Part shown: positions 10,806-21,572 of the stretch, one piece after another
How the letters are laid out: every line of letters starts with the position of its first letter
Position numbering within the stretch: the first letter of the stretch is position 1
Assembly (NCBI RefSeq): GCF_943734655.1
Contig: NC_071353.1
Span: 80,940,409 to 81,004,408 of the forward strand
Direction: 5' to 3'
DNA: 64,000 nucleotides
From: Sabethes cyaneus
Taxonomy: Eukaryota > Arthropoda > Insecta > Diptera > Culicidae
The notes under the pieces: model-generated
What the model was told of the DNA's origin: nothing
The model's input: only the letters and a program-made list of their open reading frames with translations
The model's database searches: none
Position numbers and translations under genes: made by a program

Positions 10806-12714
10806 TAATAGTTAGCTTCTAAATGCAGCCGTATTTAAGATATTTGAAAAATATGTTTAATATATTTTATTTTTTCATTTTAAATTGTTAGTAACTACTA
10901 CTACTAATCTACTGATTGTACAAAAATGATTAAAAAATATTTCAGTCTTTATTTTTTCATGTTTGAAAATCAATTTTCAATAACTCACGCTTAGGCATCA
11001 TTTTGGAGCAAACTTAGTTTCGGCTTTCGGGAGAAACGATTTCTCAAACATAGTACCTAATAAAATCAATACACCCTTTTTAAAAGTGATTCTTGAGCCT
11101 AAATAGTGCCAAATTCTGTGAAAGGTACATATTTCCTCCAATCAAACACGTAGGTAACGTTTAGAAAAATAGTTCAAGTTTTATCATTTATCTTTTTCAC
11201 GTGGAACTCCTAAAATTTAAAAATTGCGAAAATATGTTTTGTTTCGCCTTCAGAAAATCTTGAATATCTCAGCGAGATTTGAACATACATCCAAACTTTC
11301 TTCGGCAAAGTTGTTCGTCATGAAATTTCCCATCTAAACAGTATAGCTACGTTACTCTGTTCGATACTCTGTTTTGACGTTTGTTTAAATAAAATTTCGA
11401 AAATTTTAAAATTTTGCCGAATTCAATAAATTTCTGTAACCAAATATGACTTCAGACATGCCACCATAACATTTTTATGAATGTATCAGATCTAAATGAT
11501 TGTGAAAAAACCCGATTTAATCCACCTAGTGGTGAAAGGAACCTTTGTTATACGGTCTCCATCTACGTTAACGTTGCGTAGAGCATTTGTTTACATTTTT
11601 TTTTTTGGAAATTGAATAAACTTACAAAATTTTAACAAAATAGGAGCACTTATAAATTTTGGTAGATCCTTTTTTCATGAAATTGCCGAGTAAGTACTGA
11701 GTAAGAGTGTTACTAATTTGAGTAAGTGCAAGTAAAAGTAAGTTGTAAGAGGAAATATTACTCTTTAACATATACATTGCGTAGTAAAGGTCTAGTTTAT
11801 AGGTTTTTGAACTATGCATAATTTCCTGTAATGGCATTCTATTTGACTCAATAAAGTTTTCTTGAATAAATTTCATCAATTTTTATTAACCTTCGGTTAC
11901 TCACGCTGTTGTATTTCGTACAACACGTGTAGGTTTTAGAATGCCATATTGTTATAAAGTTACAAATCGATGTTTTACTAACATATATTCTTCAATAAAG
12001 TAGTTATGAGCAAAATACCATAATTTTTTTTATTTAGAGTGGTTTTAACACAAAGGGTCATTCACCAAAATGCCATAATTATTTAATGCATTAATACTTT
12101 AAATTGTTGGCAAAATAGATCTGCAAAAACTGACATCACAGAAACGAAGCAATCAGTATGTGAGGTGTACCGCAATTGACCCCAACTGAAATTTTCTCTC
12201 ATTTCTTCATATGGAAAAATGGTGTATGTATGCAGCAAAACTATCAGCAAATGTAAAATGTTTTAAATGTATCCGTCTGTCGATAGTCGGGTAATTCGGG
12301 GTCAAAATTAGGGTATTTTTTTATAATCAAAGTTCTACAGTTACTAAACACGCAAAGTTGTGTATTTTTACTATTTGTACAACATGAAAAGGTCATACAA
12401 CAATTACAAAACGAGCTAAAATGGAAAAACTGATTTTACAAACTCATATAAAATAAATTAGATTTTTCTATCTTCGCTGAAGAGACAGAAGGTTACTGTC
12501 TTCAGCAAAGTTTCTGGTAATAATATGCTCTTAAACTTTACAGATCAATGTGTTATATCTTAACTGAAGAAAAACATTTTTTTTATTTCACTTTTAGGGG
12601 GATTAATCAAAATATAAATTCTACCAGACGATAGAGCTTGCAATTTCAAGAAACTCTTCCAAAGGTGCGATAAAGCTAAAACCAAGTTTTCCTAGTCAAA
12701 ACTCTAATGCGCAC
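10806..12714. other. Unassigned AT-rich DNA
   Basis: No coding region, RNA gene or clear repeat recognised. An 85-aa minus frame at 11622-11879 is AT-rich with no domain I can name. Confidence 0.4.
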
Positions 12715-12847
12715 GTTTTGCCTTTCTACTATATAAATATATAGTATAAAGGTATAGAAATCACTTGGAAAATCGGAAATGGAAAGAAGGTCCTGCGGGC
12801 CGAATGTCATATACCATTCGACTCAGTTTCGAAAACTGAGCATTTTC

Positions 12848-13100
<253 letters not shown>

Positions 13101-13495
13101 CGCTTTTAATCTCACTCACTTTTCTCGGAGATGGCTGGACCGATTTTAATGTTCTTAGTGCCAAATGAAAGGTCTAGGTGTCCCATTGGTCGCTATTGAA
13201 TTTCATACTGATCGGAATTTTAGTTCAAAAGTTATGTATAAAAATACGAAAAATATGGGACTTCATTAACTCATAGGTCCCTTAATCGATTTGAACAAAA
13301 TTGATTGCATATGAAAGAAGAGCCTTGCAAACCCTTAACTTCCAAATTTCATGACGATTGGACTCGTAGTTTGAAAGTTACATAAAGAAATGTGAAAAAA
13401 TAGTATTTAAAACATATTTTTGTAACATATAAGCATTAATTCAATGGAAAACATTACACATTTTATTATTATTTGAAAATTACTGCTGAGATCTA

Positions 13496-14820
13496 TCAAA
13501 CGAAACCGAGTTATTTAAAATCGGACGGTTCATTCAAAAGTTATTTAAACATTAACACTTAAGCACCGTATATTAAACCGTTAAAACGTGTGAAATCAAA
13601 ACAAATGTTGATTGTATGCAATGTGTGTGATGTATGTATGTATGTATGTATGTATGTATGTATGTATGTATGTATGTATGTATGTATGTATGTATGTATG
13701 TATGTATGTATGTATGTATGTATGTATGTATGTATGTATGTATGTATGTATGTATGTATGTATGTATGTATGTATGTATGTATGTATGTATGTATGTATG
13801 TATGTATGTATGTATGTATGTATGTATGTATGTATGTATGTATGTATGTATGTATGTATGTATGTATGTATGTATGTATGTATGTATGTATGTATGTATG
13901 TATGTATGTATGTATGTATGTATGTATGTATGTATGTATGTATGTATGTATGTATGTATGTATGTATGTATGTATGTATGTATGTATGTATGTATGTATG
14001 TATGTATGTATGTATGTATGTATGTATGTATGTATGTATGTATGTATGTATGTATGTATGTATGTATGTATGTATGTATGTATGTATGTATGTATGTATG
14101 TATGTATGTATGTATGTATGTATGTATGTATGTATGTGTGTATGTATGTATGTATGTATGTATGTATGTATGTATGTATGTATGTATGTATGTATGTATG
14201 TGTGTGTGTGTGTGTGTCAAACGAAACCGAGTTATTTAAAATCGGACGGTTCATTCAAAAGTTATTTAAACATTAACACTTAAGCACCGTATATTAAACC
14301 GTTAAAACGTGTGAAATCAAAACAAATGTTGATTGTATGCAATGTGTGTGATGTATGTATGTATGTATGTATGTATGTATGTATGTATGTATGTATGTAT
14401 GTATGTATGTATGTATGTATGTATGTATGTATGTATGTATGTATGTATGTATGTATGTATGTATGTATGTATGTATGTATGTATGTATGTATGTATGTAT
14501 GTATGTATGTATGTATGTATGTATGTATGTATGTATGTATGTATGTATGTATGTATGTATGTATGTATGTATGTATGTATGTATGTATGTATGTATGTAT
14601 GTATGTATGTATGTATGTATGTATGTATGTATGTATGTATGTATGTATGTATGTATGTATGTATGTATGTATGTATGTATGTATGTATGTATGTATGTAT
14701 GTATGTATGTATGTATGTATGTATGTATGTATGTATGTATGTATGTGTGTATGTATGTATGTATGTATGTATGTATGTATGTATGTATGTATGTATGTAT
14801 GTATGTATGTATGTATGTAT
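13496..14820. repeat. 721-bp tandem duplication containing (TATG)n
   Basis: TCAAACGAAACCGAGTTATT occurs at 13496 and again at 14217, 721 bp later. The following ~130 bp ('ggacggttcattcaaaag' ... 'gatgtatg') are the same in both, then each copy has a long TATG array (about 13632-14201 and 14353-14824). Each array contains one GTGTATG interruption near its distal end. Unequal exchange between microsatellites or an assembly duplication could produce this. Confidence 0.85.
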
Positions 14821-14969
14821 GTATGTGTGTGTGTGTGTGTGTTTGTGACGACAATTTGCAATTTTTAAATTTGCATTGAAATTCAAGAAAAGTGAGAAAC
14901 ATGTCAATTGTCTGAAGTTTTTGAAGCCTCTTAGTGGAATACGAAATTTGAAATTAAAGAAAAGAAAAA

Positions 14970-17900
14970 TCAGAGGGGTTGTGTACAAGACACGACCGCA
15001 TATATAGGTGACGCAGGACTACGTAAGTCTCTTTGTAGTGATAGTAGCATGTATATTCATGCTTGTAATCATTCGATTCTTCATGTATACATGCTATAAG
15101 CAACATAGAGTAGGGCGGGGCATAAGTGCGATGTTTGAAGTTGTCATCAATTTTCGCGAGATATAAAGAAGGACAACAACAAAATATATTTTATTGTGAT
15201 GCAGCTACTCAATGTCTTTACATTCAACTATAAATCATCTGGAATAATAGTGTTATTGAAAATAACTTCTTCATTCTTCTGATCAAGTGACGATTCGCAC
15301 TTTTACCCCACTAGCGGGGCAAAAGTTCGAATACCGCGGGGCAAAAGTGCGAAGCTCGAATCCATGAAATTAGCACAGCAGTAGCTAACAAAACCATATT
15401 ATCGTCAATCTGTGGTATGTTTCGGTAAGGAATATTCTCAATTTACACCTGTCCTATTTTGCGCTGGTGTATTGCAGCCTCCGATAGATCGAAACTTTCC
15501 TAAACGTTTGTTTTTTGTTTCATCAGCGGAAAAACATTGTTTTTCATCGACCAACATCTGTAGAGCACAGTTTTCTGCAGATCTTCCATTTCTAGTATCT
15601 GTAATATAGTGCCAAAAGCTGTATATAAGCTATACATTTTTGCCCCGTCCGTGAATCGCATTTTTATTCCACTAGGCGCTTGACGGGGTTTGATTAAATT
15701 ATGGAAAAGCGAAATATATTTCGTAAACTCTTTTCATCGTTTTTTCAAAACAGATGTAAAACACTGCTACAAATTTTCAACACGTAATATTCTCCTGTTG
15801 ATATCGTATTATCCGTATAACAAAAAATTACATCAAAACCGCCCTAAAACAACATTTGCACATAACTCAGCAACTATGCTTCGTAAGCAACCAAAGTTTA
15901 CGTTAGATTCAAGCAGTCAAAGTAGTCACCCATTAATGCCAGTGTAACTGTCCTGCCGAAAGCATAAAGTTTGGAATCATAAACAGTCGATAGCTCCACT
16001 TCGATAATGCCAGTGTAGTCAATTTACTCGGAATCTGCACCGATAAATCATCAAATCGCATCCTTACTCTATAACAAAGGTAAAAATGAAATTTCAACCA
16101 CATTTATGGTTGTTTTCCAAACGGATATGAATGATTAAATTGAAAATATTTATATCGAAAACTCAATTTGACAATACTTTATTTTTAATTCAAAACTGTT
16201 ATTTTCTTGATTCAAATAGAATTTCGTTTTGAAACAAAAATATTTTTAGGTTGTTATAAAAATTTCGTTTGAAACAAACTGGAATTTTTTCGCTACGTGA
16301 TAAAAACGAAAGCTTTCCCCGAACAACCCCGTTGAGAATCGCGGCTATAACACTGACGGACGAGCAGCGTCGCGCGCAGTACCTTACAAGTCGCAATAAC
16401 ATGCATAGTGTCGTCGTCCCGTCAGTAAAATGAGTTAGATTCTCGATCCATGAATCGAACTTTTACCCCGTCAATAAATCGAACTTTTGTCCCGCTAGGC
16501 GCTTGACGGGGTTTGATTAAATTATGAAAAAGCAAAATATATTTTGTAAATTCTTCTTACCGCAATTTCAAGAAAGATATCTGAGTGATGTAAAACGCTG
16601 CTACAATTTGTCAATAAGTAATATCCTCCTGTTGATATCGTATTTGCCGTACAACGAAATATTACATCAAAACCGTTTTAAAATAACATTTACCCATAAC
16701 TCAGTAAATATGATTCGTAAACAACAAATGTTTATGATAGATTTAAGCTGTCAAAGTACTCACCCATCCATGCCAATGTAGTCAATTTACTAGGAATCCG
16801 CACTGACAAATCATTGAATCGCACTCTTACCCGCTTCGCACTTTTACCCCTCCTTACTCTATATACACGCTACATGCGTTGTATGTAACATTTATCAAAG
16901 TAGTAACATTGCATACGTTCAATTCTCAAAAGATTGTGCATTTGAAAACAATTTAACAAAATCAAGAACACAAACTATTGCTTTCCTGCTACCTTACTGA
17001 AATTAAAGATTGTTTTTATTACCCATGGTTCCCCACGTTGAAGGGATTTTACCAATTCAGTCCTATTTTTTCAACAGCACATCTTTTCAATACACTTCTA
17101 ATGAAACGGTAAGCATGCGTATTCACGGGAAACTAGCAGTCATCGACTTTTCGTCGGAAAGCCCAATTTCGGAAGCAGCTATTCGGCCCAAAAGCGGGAT
17201 TGTGTTTATAAAAATGTATATACTGCATTCTTCTTGCCAATCTGAACACAGCGAATATGTTTTCATAAACCGAATTTTTGTTTCAAACAAAAAAAACTGC
17301 TTTTGAAATTGGCAGAATCGATGATGACTAATTTCACCTTCATATAGAGTCGTATTATAACCGAACACTACAGCTGTAGCACATTTTTCCAACACAGATA
17401 TCAAATTTGCCGAGGTTTAATCGTCTCGCAGTAAAGAATTTGCGATCTGTTGGGACAACGAACTTTTGTCATTTTTTCTGGCACACTTCCCTAACACAGA
17501 CATCAAATCGGACTAGGTTTAATCGCGTTCGTAATAAATCTGTTGGCACGATGGGGCTTTGTCACTCTTTCTGGCGTACTTCCCAAGCAAGGACATCAAA
17601 ATGGTCTAGGTTTAACCGCGGTGTTAAGAATTCTTGTTGAAATGAGGAAACTTGGTCACTTGTTTTGGCTTACTTCCCAAGCACAGATATCAAATTGGTA
17701 TAGGCTTAGATCATCGCAAAGAATCTTCCAACCAATCACGAAGCGAGAATTCCGGTAAAACGTAGGTTCATTATTTTTAATGTTTCAATAGTTCAACATC
17801 AAGAATCCATACTTTTCTTTATTTGGGTCAATTCTTAGAAGATTTTCCGATCGATTGGTGTAAGAATATTGAAAATCGACAGGAAAACCGCTGAGCTATT

Positions 17901-17998
17901 AGCACTCAAAATCTTTCATTTTTCGTTACGCTCGCATTTTTCGATTTTTTGGAATGACACCCTATCTCAAAACTTGCCGTAAGACGTAGTCCTACGTC
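14970..17998 (+). mobile_element. HP-A element, copy 2, split by a TIR element
   Basis: Starts TCAGAGGGGTTGTG after GAAAA and has GACGCAGGACTACG 40 nt in. It is interrupted at 15108-16859, resumes with TATATACACGC, has the four-unit tandem core, and ends in hairpin GACGTAGTCCTACGTC at 17983-17998. It carries a ~220-bp internal block (about 17125-17347) that copy 1 lacks and copy 3 (45279-46551) has, so there are two length variants. It sits inside MS-F copy 2 in the A-run of AAGAAAAAAC. Confidence 0.8.
15108..16859. mobile_element. TA-target TIR element inside HP-A copy 2, 1752 bp
   Basis: The ends GAGTAGGGCGGGGCATAAGT and, inverted, GAGTAAGGAGGGGTAAAAGT are imperfect terminal inverted repeats that continue GCGA. 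TA flanks at 15106-15107 and 16860-16861, and uninterrupted HP-A copies read ...ACATATATACATGC here, confirming a TA duplication. Inside, CTAGGCGCTTGACGGGG occurs twice (about 15675 and 16495), so the element holds a ~0.8-kb internal repeat and an extra right-end copy near 16063. GGGGCAAAAGTGCGA motifs recur. No transposase frame. Superfamily unknown beyond TA targeting. Confidence 0.75.
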
Positions 17999-18510
17999 AA
18001 AAACTTTTACCAACTAAATTTCACTATTTAATATTTATTCGCGGGAGATACGTATACGCTTTGAAATAAGACACTGATGAAGCCTGCACGTCGTAGGCGA
18101 ACTACGTATCTGTTGCAAATAAATATTAAATAGTGGGATTCAATCGAAAATTTTTTCTTTTCTTTGATTTCAGATTTCAATTGTCATTTTGTTCACTTGC
18201 TGTTACTCACAATTGTACAAGAAAAGCAAAAAGCGAAGAAAAGCAGTTAATTTAAGCATGTAGGTATAATAGTGTATAGGATTAAAAATACTAGTGAGTC
18301 GATTTTTCCAAATAAATTTATACAAATTTCAAACAAATTCTGCGCATCAATAGATGCTCTTTTCAATCAATAGATACTAGAGCTTAGAAATGTTATATGA
18401 AAAATTGGAAGTATACGTTGCATGGTAGTAATTTTGTAAGATTTATTTTTGTTAGTGACATTTTAAAGGACAGATGTCTTATGTCATAAATCATGTTTTA
18501 ATAAATAAAT
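17999..18510 (-). repeat. MS-F repeat, copy 2 (second part) with Penelope-like palindrome
   Basis: Continues the repeat interrupted by HP-A copy 2: ACTTTTACC, CACTATTTAATATTTATT, a hammerhead-like core, AATAAATATTAAATAGTG, then a polypyrimidine tract ending TTTGATTTCAG. It is collinear with the reverse of 39776-40300. The inverted AT-rich flanks around the core suggest tail-to-tail ends of a Penelope-like element (inference). Confidence 0.7.
18047..18110 (+). ncRNA. Hammerhead-ribozyme-like motif (degenerate)
   Basis: In order: GATACGTA (18047-18054), a short hairpin CTTTGAAATAAG, the core box CTGATGA (18074-18080), a stem GCCT...AGGC closing on a GCACGTCGT loop, the GAA box (18099-18101, followed by C where the consensus has A), then TACGTATC pairing with the first strand. 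This is the order of a type III-like hammerhead. The missing A in the GAAA box suggests it may be inactive. Penelope-like elements are known to carry hammerheads in their repeats. A matching copy lies at 40194-40257. Confidence 0.6.
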
Positions 18511-18850
18511 CAAAAAAGTACAAGGGTCCATGCCTAGTGGCACGGGCGCAGGCTTGAAGTAGGAATACGAATTTGGCGCAATTCGTCTCCCAATGCTAAA
18601 GCCGGTGATTTTTGAATGAATTTCATATACAGATGCTCAAGTTGCGTATTAAAGAATTGTGTTCTTACATGTGTTATATGTTAGTGCAGATTTGGGGAAT
18701 TATTTCTAACAGTTTCGAGTAGATGCAGATTATTTTTTGCAAAAATCTGTTTAACGTGAGAATTGATTCATTGATAATAATCAGTATGCTATTACCTGAA
18801 AAGTTGAATCGAGAATCAGTGAGCGAAATCTTGTAAATCTTCATAAACAG
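18511..18850. other. Spacer; H2A 3' flank at its end
   Basis: No gene seen. AATCAGTGAGCGAAATCTTG...ATCTTCATAAAC at the right end matches the flank of the H2A remnant near 60940, so it is old histone 3' flanking DNA. Confidence 0.5.
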
Positions 18851-18858
18851 TTGTTTGT

Positions 18859-18874
18859 CGTCCTGAGAAGGACG
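18859..18874 (-). terminator. Histone 3' stem-loop (H2A), unit 1
   Basis: Minus strand CGTCCT-TCTC-AGGACG followed by ACAAAC: a 6-bp stem and 4-nt loop just past the H2A pseudogene, as in replication-dependent histone mRNAs processed by SLBP. Confidence 0.8.
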
Positions 18875-18876
18875 TT

Positions 18877-19276
18877 TTTTTGACAATCAGCTCGATAGCT
18901 GGAAATCTACGCCTCTTTTCGGTCTTCTTAGGCAAGAGAACAGCCTGAATGTTCGAAAGAACACCTCCTTGAGCAATGGTGCACCGGAAAGGAGTTTGTT
19001 CAATTCTTCATCATTACGGATGGCCAATTGCAGATGACGGGGGATGTTCTGGTCTTGTTGTCGCGGGCCGCATTTCCTGCCAATTCCAAAACTTCAGTTG
19101 CCAAATACTCCATCACGGCAGCAAGATAGACGGGTGGCTCCAGCACTAACACGCTCAGCATAGTTGCCCTTCCTAAGTAGACGGTGAATACGGCCTACTG
19201 AGAATTGGAGCCCAGCACGAGATGAACGGGACATTGCCTTTCACTTAACTTTTCCACCTTTAGCGCATCCAGACAT
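18877..19276 (-). pseudogene. Histone H2A pseudogene, unit 1
   Basis: From ATG at 19276 (minus) the product starts MSGCAKGGKVK and then hits a stop at codon 12. Homology continues: SRAGLQFSVGRIHRLLRKGN and YAERVSAGA, then in shifted frames PVYLAAVMEYLATEVLELAG, then HLQLAIRNDEELNKLLSG, and finally IQAVLLPKKTEK. This covers nearly all of a normal H2A (about 124 aa) but with a nonsense codon and at least three frameshifts. A functional H2A would pair with H2B in the nucleosome; this copy cannot. The same breaks occur in units 2 and 3, so it died before amplification. Confidence 0.95.
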
Positions 19277-19545
19277 GATTAGAATTTGTGTTTCGACTCG
19301 ATGTTTACAGTAACTCGAACAGCGTCTAAATAATGCCGTTCACCGACTTCTTGTTATATATCTGAGCAAGCGACAAGAATCGACAATAAGGCCGTGCTAC
19401 GTAGGCAATGGAATAGCAGAATAAGAAAAAAGGGTGGAGCTACTGAAGCATGCTTTGTTCGAATAAAAAGCACTACCTCACCGCGCATGCATCATTTTTA
19501 AGTAAGCAAGCAAATGTGGATCAGGCTTCTGTAACTATACAACAA
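19277..19545. promoter_or_regulatory. Decayed H2A/H2B divergent promoter region
   Basis: Insect H2A and H2B are usually divergent. Between the H2A start and the plus-strand stem-loop lies a TATATATC motif near 19355 and CAAGCGACAAGAATCGAC. A homologous stretch occurs near 52850-52930 beside other histone remnants. The H2B coding sequence expected here is essentially gone. Confidence 0.55.
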
Positions 19546-19547
19546 TC

Positions 19548-19563
19548 AGCCCTTTTCAGGGCC
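19548..19563 (+). terminator. Histone 3' stem-loop (H2B-type), unit 1
   Basis: GCCCT-TTTC-AGGGC followed by CAAATATA on the plus strand: a perfect 5-bp stem with the canonical TTTC loop. It marks the end of a plus-strand histone gene that has been deleted. Confidence 0.8.
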
Positions 19564-20191
19564 AAATATATAAATGAAGATGCAATTCAATTTTCTCACT
19601 AAACGCTTCGCCTCGAATTACGAAGTGGCGCAGTTTTCTTTTCAAAGGATTTTGCCAGGTAATGTGGCTTTTCCGTTTCCTGCTTTCCAGAAAGAATCAC
19701 GAAGTGGTATTATTTTGCAAATGTACGTAGGTATATGATCAGTTGTATTCACTCAAGTTCATTTAAAAATTCATTTAAAAGTATGTTATAGTACAGGACA
19801 ATTATTCAGTAACTTTTTTTCTGCTCATTAACGAGCGCTTTTATTGAAACTGTTGGAAATTGGTGTGGAACTTTTATATTTGATAATTTGGCAAAACTAT
19901 AATGGTCTTTTCGACTCCATAATGGATCTGTAGTGGAAAAGTTGCAAAAAATAAGGCAACTTATTAATACATAATGAACAAAATGAAACCGTGAATGCTT
20001 TGTTCATTTGTTACAATAACCTGATGCTTTTAGCATGGGTTCGCTCTATTTGTCGTAATGCAGTTTAAACAGCTAATTACTGTACGTGTAACGTGTACGT
20101 GCCTGGATAAATAAAGTGCCATGTGCATTTTTAAATGAGGAATATCATTCATGAGAAAAATCAATTCAACTGCTTCATATACTTATTCAGT
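19564..20191. other. Histone intergenic spacer, unit 1
   Basis: No gene recognised. The first 120 bp (AAATATATAAATGAAGATGC...) repeat at about 21383 after the other H2B remnant, so the two H2B flanks are paralogous. Confidence 0.6.
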
Positions 20192-20207
20192 AGTTCTTAA
20201 AAGAACT
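20192..20207 (-). terminator. Histone 3' stem-loop (H1 a), unit 1
   Basis: AGTTCT-TTTA-AGAACT on the minus strand, perfect 6-bp stem with TTTA loop, about 45 bp past the H1 stop codon. Confidence 0.8.
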
Positions 20208-20249
20208 GATTATTTTCTACCAGATATTAATAATACAAATCGAAGAAAT

Positions 20250-20760
20250 TTACTGCTTGGCAGCAGCTTTTTTCGGGCCGCATTCTCCGTTGGAACGACT
20301 TTTTTTTGGCTTTGGAGTTTTCTGTGCCTTTGCTATGGTCTTCTGTAAGGCTTAGTAAGATTTTTGTTCGAGGGCAGCAGCCTTTTTTCTCCAGTAGTAG
20401 TCTTTCTGGCAGCTTCAATTGGAGCCGCCATTGCTGCAGCAATTTTCGGCATCTTGCTTCTCGCTAGCAAGTTTAGTAGGCGAACGAACCGGAAGCGCCA
20501 GTTCTCTTTGTTTGGATTAGCTTTCTCTTGTTGAAAACTAGCTTTTCAAAGCCTTTTTCAGGAATGTGTCCAACCTTGAAACGTCACAATTGTAGCTGGC
20601 GGCGATATACTTCTAGACGGCTTGCAAGGAGAATCCGTTGACTCTTCGGTTTATTGGCGTCTCGCTTAGTGAAGTTAGATGTCTTCGTTGCCTTATCCGG
20701 GGAAACAGCAACAGCTATAGCTCAACAATTTCGATCGGATTCTATAGGGCCTAAATTAAA
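20250..20760 (-). pseudogene. Histone H1 pseudogene a, unit 1
   Basis: The stop codon is at 20250-20252 after a Lys/Ala-rich tail (KKAAAKQ-like). Upstream the frame holds proline/lysine-rich segments, then remnants of the globular domain (ILLASRLEVYRRQLQL in a shifted frame) and NFTKRDANKPKS near the N-terminus. Compared with copy b (30377-30950) about 60 bp of the globular domain start is missing (the NDMVFAAINTLY region). Several frameshifts. A working H1 would bind linker DNA; this copy is dead. Confidence 0.88.
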
Positions 20761-21135
20761 TACAATCTAAGGGAATTTAACCCATAGCTCATCTCCTATA
20801 TATTGCTGTCATCCGTGCTAGGGAAGCATTAGCGTGGGAAGGCAAAAAATTTTAGCAAATGCAGATCGGGGATCGGCTGCTGCTGGGTATTACCACTTTT
20901 GCCGCGTCCAGTGAGGGAGAGAAAATCGTTATTCTCGATAGCGATGTCCATGCGAAAATGATGCGGTTCCTCGGATTACCGTTGGTTAAATATCAGAGCA
21001 AACGGCAGCAATTTGTAACAAAGGCTGCTCTACGTAGAAAAGGGAATGGCAGAGAAGAAAATAAGGCGTGACTATATGAAACCGTACTTTGTTTGAAGCT
21101 TCCAGTTTCTGTAGATCAAGCATCGTCTTCATGTC
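20761..21135. other. H1 upstream / H2B upstream region, unit 1
   Basis: GTGCTAGGGAAGCATTAGCG and GGGAAGGCAAAAA near 20815-20850 recur upstream of the H1 remnants at 30990 and 61430, so this is H1 promoter-side DNA. A 70-aa plus frame at 20859-21071 holds QQFVTKAALRR, faintly like an H3 tail, but I do not accept it as H3. Confidence 0.5.
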
Positions 21136-21337
21136 ATGGCACCGACAACCAGTGGAAAGGCCGCAAAAAGCGATAGGAAGAAGAAGAAGCCACGCCGCTA
21201 GGAGAGCTACGCTATTTTCTTTCGTTTGTTAACTACCGCTCAGTCGAGCATAATATCAAGCTGCTATAGTGAGTGTGGCTGGCTGCCGGGTGAGTTTGCA
21301 CCAAAGTACAAATACTCATAGTAAATGTATCTGGTCA
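21136..21337 (+). pseudogene. Histone H2B pseudogene, unit 1
   Basis: ATG at 21136 gives MAPTTSGKAAKSDRKKKKPRR and then TAG at 21199. This is an H2B N-terminal tail with an internal shortening. ESYAI follows, in the right place for the start of the H2B fold. The fold is then deleted, and at about 21275-21330 a CTGCCGGGTGAGTTTGC (LPGE-like) and an AAGTACAAATACTCATAG end resemble the last H2B residues. A degenerate histone stem-loop follows at 21365. Confidence 0.85.
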
Positions 21338-21364
21338 GGTTTCTGCTGTAACTATCCACAAATA

Positions 21365-21380
21365 AGCCCTTTTTAGGACC
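21365..21380 (+). terminator. Degenerate histone 3' stem-loop after H2B, unit 1
   Basis: AGCCCTTTTTAGGACC: the stem has a mismatch relative to the intact copy at 19548. Same downstream sequence CAAATATATAAATG. Also at 25723 and 30080. Confidence 0.6.
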
Positions 21381-21572
21381 AAATATATAAATGAAGATGC
21401 ACTTCGATTTTCTCACTAAACGCTTAGTCTCGAATTACGAAATGGCGCAGTTTGCTTTTCAGAGCATTTTGCCATGTAATACAGTTTAAACATGACTGGC
21501 GGGCTCGTACGCGCATACTTGAACTTCCAATTTGTCATGTTCATTTTAAAATGAGGAAAAATATGAGAAAAA

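Noticed and set aside
20859..21071. 70-aa plus frame with QQFVTKAALRR, similar to an H3 tail
   Set aside because: Only about seven residues match, with unrelated flanks; not enough for an H3 call.
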